DNA of 64,000 bases from Stigonema ocellatum SAG 48.90 = DSM 106950 (GCA_016903675.1 JADQBA010000010.1:56005-120004), one strand, 5' to 3'; shown: positions 8,888-18,218, counted from the first letter of the stretch. The notes: a model not told the origin generated them from the letters alone. Program-made: numbers and translations.

Positions 8888-9987
8888 ATTTTCTTAAATG
8901 TTGTTTTTCCATTACTGCCCTCCTACCACTTGCGTGTATTTGAGGGAATTACTAAATAATTGTTAACGCAATTTAGAAACAGTGAGAGTAAATTGTTACT
9001 TACACAAAGCTCAACTGGCGGTATATCAATTTTAACTCGTTGAAGATGCTGAGATTATCAATCAAAATGCAAGTGCATTACTCTAATTATACAACTTATA
9101 AAAAGTTGCACTTCAAAATGTCATTTTCAAACCTCTAAAAAATGATATTTGACAAAAAGACAGTTATGTGTTTAATGGGACAAAAGGGAAGTAAAGCTTG
9201 TTGACTTTGATAGGTGTCAGCAAAATCAACTTATGCACTCTTGAGATAGAAATGGGAAACAATGCTATAGCAATCCGTGCCGGAATTACAAACACCTCTC
9301 CCTTGTTCCCTGACATCTTGCACCTCCCTTGTGGGAGGGCTGGTGGGCAGTGCCCACCGTACGAAATCATAAGCTTTTTGTTGCTCTGATTTTCGCAACG
9401 CCGGCTCTGGTGCAAGATATGAGCCTCCAACGATCGCCTCGGATACGATAGCGTAAGCGTTGCGATCTTCGGGTACTCCCGCGCTACTCGAGTAAAGCGA
9501 AACGCAGATCGCAACATCCTTACGAAACACATTTTTCCCCCACACCCCTACACCCTCACACCCCTACACAGAAAGTGTTTCTTGAAAGTCCCCCAAGTCC
9601 TGCTCTTAAATAGGATTGCTTAAGCCTGCTTGCCAACTTCCTAAACGTCTAGATCTGCACAAACATCTCTCTCGTGGTGACAGTTGAGGGTGCCGAATGT
9701 GGGTTACTGGGGGAGGGCGATCGCTCTGCCCAAAGGCTTTCCCATACCACACACATTTGTACTAAGTAAGACAGAAAAAAGACAAACTTGCAACAGAAAA
9801 ATTGACCATTGCGATCGCACAGCCTCGCGCCTTAAAATGAATTCCTATCAATACTTTAGTTGGTAGGCCCAAATAAAGGAAACCTATGTTTTGGAATGTT
9901 TATTGCTTGTTTTCTGCCAATGCCCCATGCCCCTAACAGATAATTGTTTATTCTCACCGACCGACTTAAGTCCTAAATCCTGCTCAT
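8888..9987. other. 1.1-kb intergenic region with palindromic repeats, no gene seen
   Basis: This is the leader side of the NB-ARC gene at 5294-8887. From 8930 to 9180 it is AT-rich and may hold that gene's promoter, but no box is convincing. At 9311-9421 lies a repeat with inverted ends (TGACATCTTGCACC and GGTGCAAGATAT); the same end motif occurs in the element at 39859 and near 54130. An inverted pair GTTGCGATCT/AGATCGCAAC brackets 9461-9515. At 9538-9570 there is a short CACCCCTACA-type tandem repeat. The open frames in 9164-9545 run through these repeats and are not credible genes. Confidence 0.6.
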
Positions 9988-10503
9988 ATGAGAAATACTC
10001 TACTTGCTGCTGTAAACAATAACGACCTTGAATTGGTTACAAAATTAATTGAATCCGGCGTAGACGTTAATCAACAGGACAACAGTGGAAATAGCCTCTT
10101 GATTGTTAGTGCTGCTAATGGTCAATCATCCATTGTGAAGCTACTCCTTGAGTCTGGTGCTGATATTCATGCTGTTGACTCAAGTATGAAGGCTACAGCA
10201 CTCCACGCCGCTGCTTATCTGAAGCATCCGGAGGTCATGAAAATTCTGATTGAGTATGGGATTGATATAGACGCTCAGGGTCCTTACAATGGATATACTG
10301 CCTTACACGATGCAGTGTGGCAGGACAATGTTGAAGGAGTTAAGCTCCTGGTAAATGCACATGCTCGGTTAGATATCAAAGGCAAGAACGGACAGACCCC
10401 CTTAGATCTTGCCAAAAAAAGTGGGCGTAAAGAGATTATTGACATCCTTTCTGGGCACAAATCATTGACTGGTATCGAAACTATTGACAATATATCCTAT
10501 TAG
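9988..10503 (+). CDS. ankyrin-repeat protein
   Basis: 171 residues made almost entirely of about five ankyrin repeats: NTLLAAVNNNDLELVTKLIE, then GNSLLIVSAANGQSSIVKLL, ATALHAAAYLKHPEVMKIL, YTALHDAVWQDNVEGVKLL and QTPLDLAKKSGRKEIIDIL. There is no signal peptide or membrane segment, so it is cytoplasmic. Ankyrin repeats bind protein partners; nothing shows an enzymatic domain. It stands alone on the plus strand between two divergent-looking NB-ARC-WD40 genes on the minus strand and converges with the second. A functional link with those sensors is possible but only suggested by position. A 28-bp palindrome begins on the last base of the stop codon and may act as a terminator. Confidence 0.85.
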   Translation: MRNTLLAAVNNNDLELVTKLIESGVDVNQQDNSGNSLLIVSAANGQSSIVKLLLESGADIHAVDSSMKATALHAAAYLKHPEVMKILIEYGIDIDAQGPYNGYTALHDAVWQDNVEGVKLLVNAHARLDIKGKNGQTPLDLAKKSGRKEIIDILSGHKSLTGIETIDNISY

Positions 10504-10530
10504 TAGAGACGGGATTAATCGCGTCTCTAC
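10503..10530. repeat. 28-bp palindrome of the GTAGAGACG family
   Basis: Arms GTAGAGACG and CGTCTCTAC around a GATTAATC core; it starts on the last base of the ankyrin stop codon. It lies between convergent genes and may serve as a terminator. Related copies are at 12890-12917, 19417-19442 and 51309-51340. Confidence 0.75.
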
Positions 10531-10575
10531 CAAGGGTTTTAGGTAACGCATAATTAATTTTCACGACTATGTCTA

Positions 10576-13500
10576 TTAGTTTTCAATTGCCCCCAGAACT
10601 TTCATTGAAGCAATAGTCGCTTCAGTTAAACCTGTAACACCAGTAATGTTCATTCCCTCATAGGGTCTTTCGTTTCTTAAAGTTTTGCGGCACTCACCTG
10701 TCAAAACATCCCATAAGTTAACCTTTCCATCTTCACTCCCGCTTACCACACTTTGACCATCCGGACTAAAGGCAACTGACCTGATCCAGTGGGTATGACC
10801 TTGTAAAGTCTTGAGACATTGACCGGAACCCACATCCCACAATTTTACCATTTGGTCTGCGCTCCCGGTAGCTAGAATATTACCTTGAGGACTAAAGGCA
10901 ACTGACAATACCCAACTTGTATGTCCCGTCAAAGTTTTGACACATTCACCAGTGCGGACATTCCAGAGGTTCACAGTTTTATCTTTACTCCCACTGGCCA
11001 AGGTCTGACCTTGAGAACACAAAGCAACTGACAATACCCAACTTGTATGTCCCGCCAAAGTTTTGACACATTCACCAGTGCGGACATCCCACAAACGTAC
11101 TTTGTGGTCATCACTACCACTGGTCAAAATTTGACCATCGGGACTGAATGCAACTGACCATACCCCATGACTATGTTCCAGGGTTCTCAAGGCTTGACCT
11201 GTACTAACATCCCATAACCTCACGGTTTGGTCATCACTGCCACTGGCTAGGATTTTACCTTGAGGATCAAAGACCACCGACTTTACCCATCCAGTATGTC
11301 CTTGCAAGATTTTACTGCATTGGCAGGTGCTGCTATCCCACAGCCTCACCAGTTGATCGTGACAGCCACTGGCTAGCATTTTACCATCGGGACTGAAGGC
11401 AACTGTTCGTACTCGATTAGGGTGTGGCTGCAAAGTTTTGTGGCACTTACCATCCGTGACATCCCAAAGCCTTACTTTTTGGTCATCATTGCTGCTGACT
11501 AACGTCTCACCTTGAGGAGCAAAGGCAACGGACAACACCCCATTACTATAACCCTGCAAAGTTCTTAGAGACTTTGCCTGCAACGTCTCTACACTAGTGC
11601 TGATATCCCAGAGTCTCACAGTTTGGTCATCACTACCACTGACCAGGATTCGACCATCGGGACTGAAAGCAACTGATCGCACCAAACTGATATGTCCCTC
11701 CAAAGTTCTGAGGCATTCACCAGTGCTCACATCCCAAAGCTTCACAGTTTGGTCATCACTGCCGCTAGCCAGGATCTTACTTTGAGGAGCAAAGGCCACT
11801 GACCTAACCCGGTCAGTATGTCCCTGGCAAATTCTGTAGCATTCACCTGTGCTGGCATTCCAGATCCTCACAGTTTGGTCATCACTGCCACTGCTCAGTA
11901 TTTTACCATCCCGACTGAAGGCAACTGACCAGACGCACCCCATATGTCCTTTCAAAGTGTAGAGGCATTCACCCGTGCTAAAATTCCATAGCTTCACGGT
12001 TTTGTCACTACTAGCACTGGCTAGGGTCAAACCTAGAGGACTGAAAACAACTGACAATACCCGACCACTATGTCCCCGCAAAGTTCTGAGGCATAGACCT
12101 GTGCTAACATTCCACAAACTCACCGTTTGGTCATCGCTGCCAGAAGCTAGGATCTGACCTCGATGACTGAAGGCAACGGCTTGTACCTGCTCAGGATGTC
12201 CTGTTAAAGTTTTCAGACAAAAACCTGTGCTGACGTCCCATAACTTCACACTATTGTCAGCACCCCCACTACCAAGAGTACTACCATCTGGACTGAAGGC
12301 GATGGATCGAACCCAACTGATGTGCCCTTGACAGGTTAAAAGTTGGTCACCATCCACAAACTCTCGCCACAAGCAAATCTTACCATTAGCGTCACTCGTC
12401 GCCAAAATTTTTCCATTGGGGCTAAATGCTACCGCAGAAATTTTACTGAAGTTTTTAGTAAAAACAGACTTGGAGAAATTAGCATTTTGGAAATTGACTT
12501 GAGGTAAATTTACACCCCTTAGATCAGATTGCCAAATGCTCAAATTAGAAAAATCATCGCCTCTTAAATCACTATGAAGCTCACAAAGCATATTGAGAAT
12601 ATTCCCGCCTGTATACCCTGGTTCCAGCGGAGACTCTTCTCGCAGCTTTGTGAGAATTTCAATTAGCTGCTTTTTGAGTTTTTTTTCTGTTTTAAACATA
12701 GTAAGCAGTTCATTTATAAGTGGTTTGACAATGAAGCGTATTTGAGTTTCTCTAGCATATTCTTTGGTCTGAGCCTTGCTCAAAGCATGACACCTGAGAA
12801 GCACAATTTTCTGAGCAGCAATCTCTTCACAAACTTGCTTTATTAATTTGCTAGTCACATACTCGATTAATACAGGTTGTAGTGTGAATGTAGAAAGGCG
12901 AAATTTCACGTCTCTACAAATTTCTACTAGCGTAGGCGTAGCTTTTTGGATTAGACTTCGCCTTACCAGAGACTCTAGAGCTTCTAGTAATCTGTGTTGT
13001 GGTATTGGTGATACAATATCTTCTTGTAATTGGGAAAGTGTCATGGGTTCATAATTAATAGTCAGCGAGTACATAACCTGACGTTCTAAATCCGACAAGC
13101 GCTGAAACTGCTGCTCTAAAAGACCGTGAATATCACCAAACACTGCGGTTTTTTGGTTCAAAAATTCAGATATATTACCATCAAAGACATCTTGTATCGT
13201 CGTCGCCACTATGTTCAAAGCTAATGGATTGCCAGAATAGCGCTCTATGAGTGCTTCCTGTTGGAAATCTTCTCCAGATAAACCTTTCAATTGAAAAATT
13301 TTTTGTCCTTCTTTTTGTTTGAGACCGCTCAGTTGTAATGAGCGAACGGGCAGTGCCAGTCCTTCTAGTGACGCCACGTCTTTGGGTTTTTCCCGAGAAG
13401 TCAACACCAAACTGCTCATGTGAGTGGTTTGTCCTACCCGTTTTATCAGTTGGCCATAATCTTCATACTCTTCTCGATAGGATCCAGCATAAGCCCCACT

Positions 13501-14190
13501 TTGCAAAATGGACTCAGCATTATCGAGGATGATCAGACAACGGTGTTGTAGCAAATATTCAATCAGTCGCGTGATTCTGCCGTCTACGTGGTTTGGTAAG
13601 TCAGTTTTTAAAACCTGTTCATTGGAGAAAAATTGAATCAAGTTAGCTAGGAGATCAAAAAGTGGCTGCGCATTGTAGAGCGATCGCCAAATGACGTACT
13701 CAAACCGCGTCTGAATTTGGTGGACTAGTTTTGCAGCCAAAGAGGTTTTCCCAATTCCCCCCATTCCCAACAGCGCCACCACTCGGCAACAATCTTTGAT
13801 GAGCCATTGCTCTAGGGTGTTAAGTTCTATTGTGCGTCCATAGAAAACAGATACATCAGTTGCCTCTCCCCAATCAATGCGTTTAGATATCTTCCAGCCT
13901 TCCAGCCCCTCTAAATCCGCGTCTGACTTTGTATAGTCGCTTTTATTTAGTTCTAAATTAAACGCCATAAACAAACGAACAAGGGTTTGTTTGTCAACCC
14001 CTTCTTGGCGAGCAAGTACCTTCGCAACTGTATTAGGAGTTAATCCAGCACGTTCACTTATTTCTTCTAAGGTGTACTTGCAACCAGAGTTTTCCTGAAA
14101 TTCCCAGTCAAATTTCGCGTTCTGAAGCTTTTGCCAGCCTTTAGGAGTTAGTATGATCCCACGGTTGCGTTTTGGCTTGTGCTGATTCAT
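10576..14190 (-). CDS. HTH-NB-ARC-WD40 STAND NTPase (copy 2)
   Basis: 1204 residues, collinear with the copy at 5294-8887: N-terminal NRGIILTPKGWQKLQNAK module with HTH (YTLEEISERAGLTPNTVAKV), Walker A GMGGIGKTS, Walker B CLIILD, VLTSREKP, a pentapeptide-like linker (LSIWQSDLRGVNLPQVNF), 14 WD40 repeats and the tail ITGVTGLTEATIASMKVLG. The NB-ARC parts of the two proteins are closely similar, while several propeller blades differ. That fits conserved signalling with diversifying recognition (inference). Repeat 7 carries an extra stretch (SVETLQAKS) not seen in copy 1. Near the end of the ATPase region six extra residues (within EICRDVKFRLSTF) coincide with a GTAGAGACG-type palindrome at 12890-12917. 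The ATG at 14190 has AAGG nearby upstream. Cytoplasmic, function unknown. Confidence 0.9.
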   Translation of the reverse strand: MNQHKPKRNRGIILTPKGWQKLQNAKFDWEFQENSGCKYTLEEISERAGLTPNTVAKVLARQEGVDKQTLVRLFMAFNLELNKSDYTKSDADLEGLEGWKISKRIDWGEATDVSVFYGRTIELNTLEQWLIKDCCRVVALLGMGGIGKTSLAAKLVHQIQTRFEYVIWRSLYNAQPLFDLLANLIQFFSNEQVLKTDLPNHVDGRITRLIEYLLQHRCLIILDNAESILQSGAYAGSYREEYEDYGQLIKRVGQTTHMSSLVLTSREKPKDVASLEGLALPVRSLQLSGLKQKEGQKIFQLKGLSGEDFQQEALIERYSGNPLALNIVATTIQDVFDGNISEFLNQKTAVFGDIHGLLEQQFQRLSDLERQVMYSLTINYEPMTLSQLQEDIVSPIPQHRLLEALESLVRRSLIQKATPTLVEICRDVKFRLSTFTLQPVLIEYVTSKLIKQVCEEIAAQKIVLLRCHALSKAQTKEYARETQIRFIVKPLINELLTMFKTEKKLKKQLIEILTKLREESPLEPGYTGGNILNMLCELHSDLRGDDFSNLSIWQSDLRGVNLPQVNFQNANFSKSVFTKNFSKISAVAFSPNGKILATSDANGKICLWREFVDGDQLLTCQGHISWVRSIAFSPDGSTLGSGGADNSVKLWDVSTGFCLKTLTGHPEQVQAVAFSHRGQILASGSDDQTVSLWNVSTGLCLRTLRGHSGRVLSVVFSPLGLTLASASSDKTVKLWNFSTGECLYTLKGHMGCVWSVAFSRDGKILSSGSDDQTVRIWNASTGECYRICQGHTDRVRSVAFAPQSKILASGSDDQTVKLWDVSTGECLRTLEGHISLVRSVAFSPDGRILVSGSDDQTVRLWDISTSVETLQAKSLRTLQGYSNGVLSVAFAPQGETLVSSNDDQKVRLWDVTDGKCHKTLQPHPNRVRTVAFSPDGKMLASGCHDQLVRLWDSSTCQCSKILQGHTGWVKSVVFDPQGKILASGSDDQTVRLWDVSTGQALRTLEHSHGVWSVAFSPDGQILTSGSDDHKVRLWDVRTGECVKTLAGHTSWVLSVALCSQGQTLASGSKDKTVNLWNVRTGECVKTLTGHTSWVLSVAFSPQGNILATGSADQMVKLWDVGSGQCLKTLQGHTHWIRSVAFSPDGQSVVSGSEDGKVNLWDVLTGECRKTLRNERPYEGMNITGVTGLTEATIASMKVLGAIEN
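12890..12917. repeat. in-frame palindrome inside NB-ARC copy 2
   Basis: A degenerate 28-bp palindrome (GTAGAAAGGC then GAAATTTC then ACGTCTCTAC). The encoded protein has six residues more here than its paralog, consistent with in-frame acquisition of a repeat of the GTAGAGACG type. Confidence 0.55.
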
Positions 14191-14870
14191 AGAACCTTGC
14201 GGGGGTGTGGAAAGGGTTTTTTCCTTTCCTGTTGATTAACGATTGTAAATTTCAGTCCAATTACCAAGATGAAACTTCTGAACCCCTCTTTACTCATCAG
14301 ATATCGTAGAGCCAGGAATTACGCATCCAACTGACCCTAGATAGGTGTAAAGTTCAGCAATTAACGCTGTTAACCCTTTTTCTGTCTAGTTTTTAGGGCT
14401 TCCACCCAACCCCATTACGGGTAAGAATAGCGACCAGGGTAAGCAGGCGTCGCGCAACAGCTAAAACTCATACATAGTAGTGTTTATGGACATAAAAATA
14501 TTTCTGTCAAGTATTTTTTATACGCGAAGCGGATTTTGTTTGGCTTGTTTCCAAAGAGTTTTGTTAGTAGTTTATACAATATAGATGCTCCGATTTTTGC
14601 ATACAAAAGTCAGCGAACCCAGAATTTTCTAGTTTCGCTGTTTATTAGGAATAAACTTTATACTATCAATTATACTCTATAAAAATATAAATCTAGATAT
14701 AGGGGATAATGGTCGTTTCAGACTTGTAGGGGCAAAGATGCTTGCGCCCCGGAGGTGGGTGATGATGGCTCTCATTCGTTAAAAAATCAAACGTTGAATA
14801 GGGGCTACTTGCAAGTAGCCCCTACCGCATATCTGACAATTTCTGTCAATGGGTAAGTCCTAGTAATTTT
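14191..14870. other. 680-bp intergenic region with terminator-like palindrome
   Basis: Upstream region of NB-ARC copy 2 and downstream region of the VOC gene. A perfect 24-bp palindrome (AGGGGCTACTTG and its complement) occupies 14800-14823, with a run of T on the minus strand at 14780-14787, so it may terminate the VOC gene. GGGGCAAAGATGCTTGCGCCCC (with loop) at 14730-14751 is another weak hairpin. No coding region is seen. Confidence 0.55.
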
Positions 14871-15269
14871 TTAAGATAAAAGCTGTTGAAGTTCGATCAT
14901 ATTTCCATCTGGATCGCGGCACAAAATTGATGAAAATCCCCAGTCAGGAAAGTACCATGGCTCATGGTTAATAAACGTGACACCTTGAGCTTTTAACTGC
15001 TTACATACTTCATGCAAGTTATTGACTTTGAAACTCAACGCAATCACGTCACTACTTTTCGCAGAGGAGACTAAATTAGCACTTGCAAACACCTCTTTTA
15101 AATTCTGCAACTTTAGTAAACTCAGCTTAGTTTCGCCAGTATTAAGTTCAGCACATCCATTATGTTCAGCAACAAAATTGACATCAAATCCTAAAATATC
15201 TCGGTAGAAATGCAAGCAAGCTTCGTAGTTATAAACATAAAGTTTTGTGGATACAAACTTCAATTTCAT
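14871..15269 (-). CDS. VOC/glyoxalase-fold family protein
   Basis: 132 residues with the single-domain vicinal-oxygen-chelate layout: opening strand KFVSTKLYVYNYEACLHFYR with DILGFDV, a central SDVIALSFKVNNLHEVCKQL and closing GFSSILCRDPDGNMIELQQL. Such proteins dimerise and bind a metal for glyoxalase, dioxygenase or resistance reactions. The final Glu of MIELQ matches a metal-ligand position, but the first His ligand is not obvious, so activity cannot be named. The ATG at 15269 is preferred to the GTG codon directly before it. It stands alone on this strand, with a palindrome about 50 bp downstream as possible terminator. Confidence 0.8.
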   Translation of the reverse strand: MKLKFVSTKLYVYNYEACLHFYRDILGFDVNFVAEHNGCAELNTGETKLSLLKLQNLKEVFASANLVSSAKSSDVIALSFKVNNLHEVCKQLKAQGVTFINHEPWYFPDWGFSSILCRDPDGNMIELQQLLS

Positions 15270-15725
15270 CACAATCCAACCTCATAAATGTTAACGGCTG
15301 CCCAATCTTAAGGCAGGGAAGCAGGGGAGGAATATTCTCCCCCGGCACCCTTCGCACCCCCCCTGCAAGCCTCAACAAATAACTTTCACCTAAAAATCGC
15401 ACGGGGTGCTGACGCTTGCGAACCGCATTGAATTGCTGCCCGACATCAGTATAGCTGAGTTGGGTCAGGTCAGGAAAAGTCAGGTAATTTTGCTGACTTA
15501 CCAATAATTAAATTTAAGGCACGTAAAACACGATCGCAAGGGTTGATCTTTAGCACCAAGTTTTTATTCTTTGGGTTATCCTTATACCAATTACTGATAA
15601 AATTGCACGTTATCTGATCCCCCTGTAGCCGAAACGTAATCTTTTAGTGCGAGGTTTTATGACTTGCCATTTTGCGCCACTCACATTATATTGAATAAGT
15701 TAATTAAACAATCGCGGAGGCAGTG
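15270..15725. other. intergenic region, no gene seen
   Basis: About 450 bp between divergent genes. The part at 15300-15420 is GC-rich intergenic repeat-like sequence; an open frame across it resembles no protein. GGAGG at 15716-15720 is the ribosome-binding site of the next gene. Promoters for both directions must lie here, but no box is clear. Confidence 0.5.
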
Positions 15726-15977
15726 ATGTCGGATTCATATAAAGAAGCTCTAGAGGCCCTATACAAAGCAGCGAAAGCATCTGCCAATTTCATTGAGGTG
15801 ACATTAACCTCAAAAGATATTAGTTATGACCCACTCTATAAAGAGCGTTTAGAATTAGCTCTGAAGGTATTAGAAATCACATGGGCGGATAACGAAGATG
15901 ACGAAGATGACGAAGATGACGAAGATGACGAAGATGACGAAGATGACGAAGATGACGAAGATGACGAAGAGTTCTAA
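15726..15977 (+). CDS. small protein with acidic EDD-repeat tail
   Basis: 83 residues. The first 55 are predicted helical (SYKEALEALYKAAKASANFI and RLELALKVLEITW), followed by eight EDD triplets and EEF. The tail is encoded by eight exact copies of a 9-bp unit, so its length probably varies between strains through replication slippage. The ATG at 15726 is chosen because GGAGG ends 5 nt upstream; the GTG at 15723 would be too close. Long Asp/Glu tails can bind Ca2+ or basic proteins, but no family is recognised here. Cytoplasmic by lack of signal. Confidence 0.7.
   Translation: MSDSYKEALEALYKAAKASANFIEVTLTSKDISYDPLYKERLELALKVLEITWADNEDDEDDEDDEDDEDDEDDEDDEDDEEF
15894..15965 (+). repeat. 9-bp tandem repeat (GAAGATGAC x8)
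   Basis: Eight perfect copies of GAAGATGAC, in frame, coding for the EDD tail of the small protein at 15726. Just behind the gene, 16018-16049 holds a CTCCTAA heptamer run of STRR type. Confidence 0.95.
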
Positions 15978-16061
15978 CCGCTATAAAGGAGATAAAAAAC
16001 CGGATTTAGTATTAAAAATTCCTAACTCCTAACTCCTAACTCCTAACTCTTACTCTTACCC

Positions 16062-16310
16062 TTACTCATCTTTCAAGGTTTCAATCAACAAATCTACCTG
16101 CTGCTGCGAGGACTGCAAAAAACTTTCGCACTCACGCAAATACTTAACAGCAGTAGCAAATTGGTCAAACACCTCTTGCAACTCCAACTTACCCGCTTCA
16201 ATTTGAGCGATGATTCTTTCTACCTCAGCAACCTTCGCCTCATAACTCCATCCCTTGGACAGTGTCACATCACCTGAGTTAGAATCAGAAGCACTGATAC
16301 GTTTAATCAT
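16062..16310 (-). CDS. xseB: exodeoxyribonuclease VII small subunit
   Basis: 82 residues, typical for XseB, with the family core WSYEAKVAEVERIIAQIEAG then KLELQEVFDQFATAVKYLRE. It forms long helices that bind the XseA coiled coil; ExoVII degrades single-stranded DNA into oligonucleotides in both directions in DNA repair. It starts 34 bp after the end of xseA, so the two genes form an operon in the order xseA-xseB. The N-terminal 20 residues are poorly conserved in the family, and an internal start is possible, but ATG 16310 is the only near one with an AG-rich leader. Confidence 0.93.
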   Translation of the reverse strand: MIKRISASDSNSGDVTLSKGWSYEAKVAEVERIIAQIEAGKLELQEVFDQFATAVKYLRECESFLQSSQQQVDLLIETLKDE

Positions 16311-16344
16311 AAAAACTCTCTGCGTCCTCTGCGCCTAGTGCGGT

Positions 16345-17583
16345 TCAAATATTATTTCCCACTTCCATAACTTTAACTTTAACCTCTCCCAGGCTCAACT
16401 GAACCAACAACTCCTGTCCTACCGCTAATTCAAGCGCAGAACGAGCGATCGCACCATTTTCCTGTCTCACCACCGCATAACCCCGTAGCAGGACAGCCTT
16501 GGGGTCAAGAGTTGCCAACTTTTGTTGTAATATATCTACATGCTGGGCTGCTTGCTGCAATTGCCGGGTTGTGACTTCCACTAATCTCTGACGCTTCCAA
16601 GTCAGAGCCTGAATCTCTTGCTGCACTTGTCGATCTAACCGCAACCGCCCCAAGCGGTTTTGTATTTGTTGTAACTGGTTTTCTGCTGTTTTCCACTGAT
16701 CATACACTGCATCATGCAAAGCCGCCACACGCTGCTGATGGTCAGTATATAGTTTTGCGATCGCTGGCACAACCAGTTCAGCAGCAGCAGTGGGCGTATG
16801 CACGGAGGCATCTGCTGCTAAATCTACCAAAGATTCATCTCTTTGATGACCAATACCAGTGATGACGGGTATAGAACAATTAGCCACACATCTTACCACT
16901 CCTTCATGATTAAAGCAAGCTAATTCCTCAACTGCACCACCGCCACGTGCTAAAATTAGCACTTCGGCACGTCCATCTCGTTCCACTCGTTGAATAGCAT
17001 TGACGATAGAATGGGGTGCTTGCTCACCTTGCACTGTGGCGGGAGAAAATAGAATGTGTAATCCAGGATACCTTTGCTTGAGTGTCTTTTGAATATCGCC
17101 CCAAGCTGCAGCGGTGGGTGAAGTGACAACGGCAATAGTTTGGGGATGGGTTGGAAGCGATCGCTTTGTTTGGGGATCAAACAACCCCTCTGCTGACAAA
17201 CGATTTCGCAGTTGTTGGTAACGCAGCGCCTGCAAACCAGCACCACCAGGCAAAGCCTGCCAAACTGACAACTGATACTCTCCCCTTTGAGGATAAACCC
17301 GAATACTGCCCAAGATAATCAACTGCTCCCCAGTAGTTGGAGTTTGCACCAACTTTGCTAATTGACTAGTCCACGCGACACACTTAATTCCTGCCACCCC
17401 ATCTGGGTCTTGCAGTGTAAAAAATAATCCACTACGATGATGGTGAGCGCTGGAAACTTCTCCAGTCACCCAAACTTGCCGCAGTTGCTCATCTTGCTCT
17501 AAGAGAAAGCGAATGTAGTCAGTTAAGCCAGCTACAGAAAGCGCTGTATCGGGAATGAGAGAGACAGGGAAATCGGCAGTCAT
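16345..17583 (-). CDS. xseA: exodeoxyribonuclease VII large subunit
   Basis: 412 residues, normal length for XseA. An N-terminal OB-fold (residues about 10-110, LSVAGLTDYIRFLLEQDEQL, VWVTGEVSSAHHHRSGLFF) binds ssDNA. The catalytic domain contains AVVTSPTAAAWGDIQKTLKQ, LILARGGGAVEELACFN and ITGIGHQRDESLVDLAAD with HTPTAAAE, the usual conserved ExoVII blocks. A long coiled coil (about 280-370) docks XseB, and a C-terminal GYAVVRQENGAI element follows. It leads the operon with xseB. Conserved residues appear intact, so the enzyme should be active. Confidence 0.95.
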   Translation of the reverse strand: MTADFPVSLIPDTALSVAGLTDYIRFLLEQDEQLRQVWVTGEVSSAHHHRSGLFFTLQDPDGVAGIKCVAWTSQLAKLVQTPTTGEQLIILGSIRVYPQRGEYQLSVWQALPGGAGLQALRYQQLRNRLSAEGLFDPQTKRSLPTHPQTIAVVTSPTAAAWGDIQKTLKQRYPGLHILFSPATVQGEQAPHSIVNAIQRVERDGRAEVLILARGGGAVEELACFNHEGVVRCVANCSIPVITGIGHQRDESLVDLAADASVHTPTAAAELVVPAIAKLYTDHQQRVAALHDAVYDQWKTAENQLQQIQNRLGRLRLDRQVQQEIQALTWKRQRLVEVTTRQLQQAAQHVDILQQKLATLDPKAVLLRGYAVVRQENGAIARSALELAVGQELLVQLSLGEVKVKVMEVGNNI

Positions 17584-17755
17584 TTATACAAGTTAAAAAC
17601 TAAAGCCTATACATTCTATGATGCGCTATCTGGCTGGTACAACTTGGCAAATAGCCCCCGTTAACTTGAGTGCTAGTCCCAGTGAAGCGATCGCCAAGCA
17701 ATCGGAAGGTGTGGAAAAGCCAACATTCTCACAGAACAACCACTGACACTCGTCC

Positions 17756-17851
17756 CCAAATCCTCAATCTGTAGACCGTGTTGTGCGAGTCAGTGCTAAT
17801 AACTTAAATCGCTTAATGGGTTTGGCTGGTGAATCATTGGTAGATGATTAA
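17756..17851 (+). pseudogene. relic of a CheA-type hybrid histidine kinase
   Basis: A 31-codon fragment reads DRVVRVSANNLNRLMGLAGE followed by SLVDD and a stop. This is the short signature that precedes the dimerisation region of cyanobacterial CheA-like hybrid kinases. Upstream (17690-17745) SEAIAKQSEGVEKP may belong to the same remnant in another frame. Nothing else of the gene remains in 17584-18200. The remainder of this 690-bp gap shows no gene. Confidence 0.6.
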
Positions 17852-18204
17852 GTGCTCAAGGTCAGCTTTGCTACCAATGTGAAGACAATAGTTCTAGGAG
17901 AAAAAATTGCCAAAATATATGTTATATTGTCAACACCTCAAATTTATCTTAATGCGTACCAACAGGCAAAATTGCAATATTAAATAAAGGTAAGTATTGC
18001 CAAGAGGCTTGCGCTCATTAAGAAATGCAACAAAGAGGGCTTCCAGTCTTAGAACTCAGTTTACTTGTAAAAGTTGACGCATTTTAACCAGGAATGTGGT
18101 ACGCATCCTCATTTGGACGGAAAAATCAAGAATTGCCAGATGCAAAGCTCGTAAACCCTCGCTAGACTATGGAGCGTTTGGCGGTGAAAAAATCTCAAAA
18201 AAGT

Positions 18205-18218
18205 AGTATATTTGTTCT
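18205..18218 (+). promoter_or_regulatory. LexA-like box upstream of recA
   Basis: AGTATATTTGTTCT matches the cyanobacterial LexA-box consensus RGTACNNNDGTWCB at every position but one (T for C at position 5). It lies 54 bp before the recA start, a plausible operator position. Confidence 0.5.

Noticed and set aside
9164..9545. Overlapping minus-strand frames of 104 and 122 codons
   Set aside because: They run through palindromic repeats and low-complexity sequence; composition is not protein-like.
15229..15504. 91-codon minus-strand frame upstream of the VOC gene
   Set aside because: It overlaps the VOC start and GC-rich repeat sequence, with no family resemblance.
16018..16049. CTCCTAA repeats considered as CRISPR-like
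   Set aside because: Units are 7 bp with no spacers; this is an STRR microsatellite. No CRISPR array was seen in the window.
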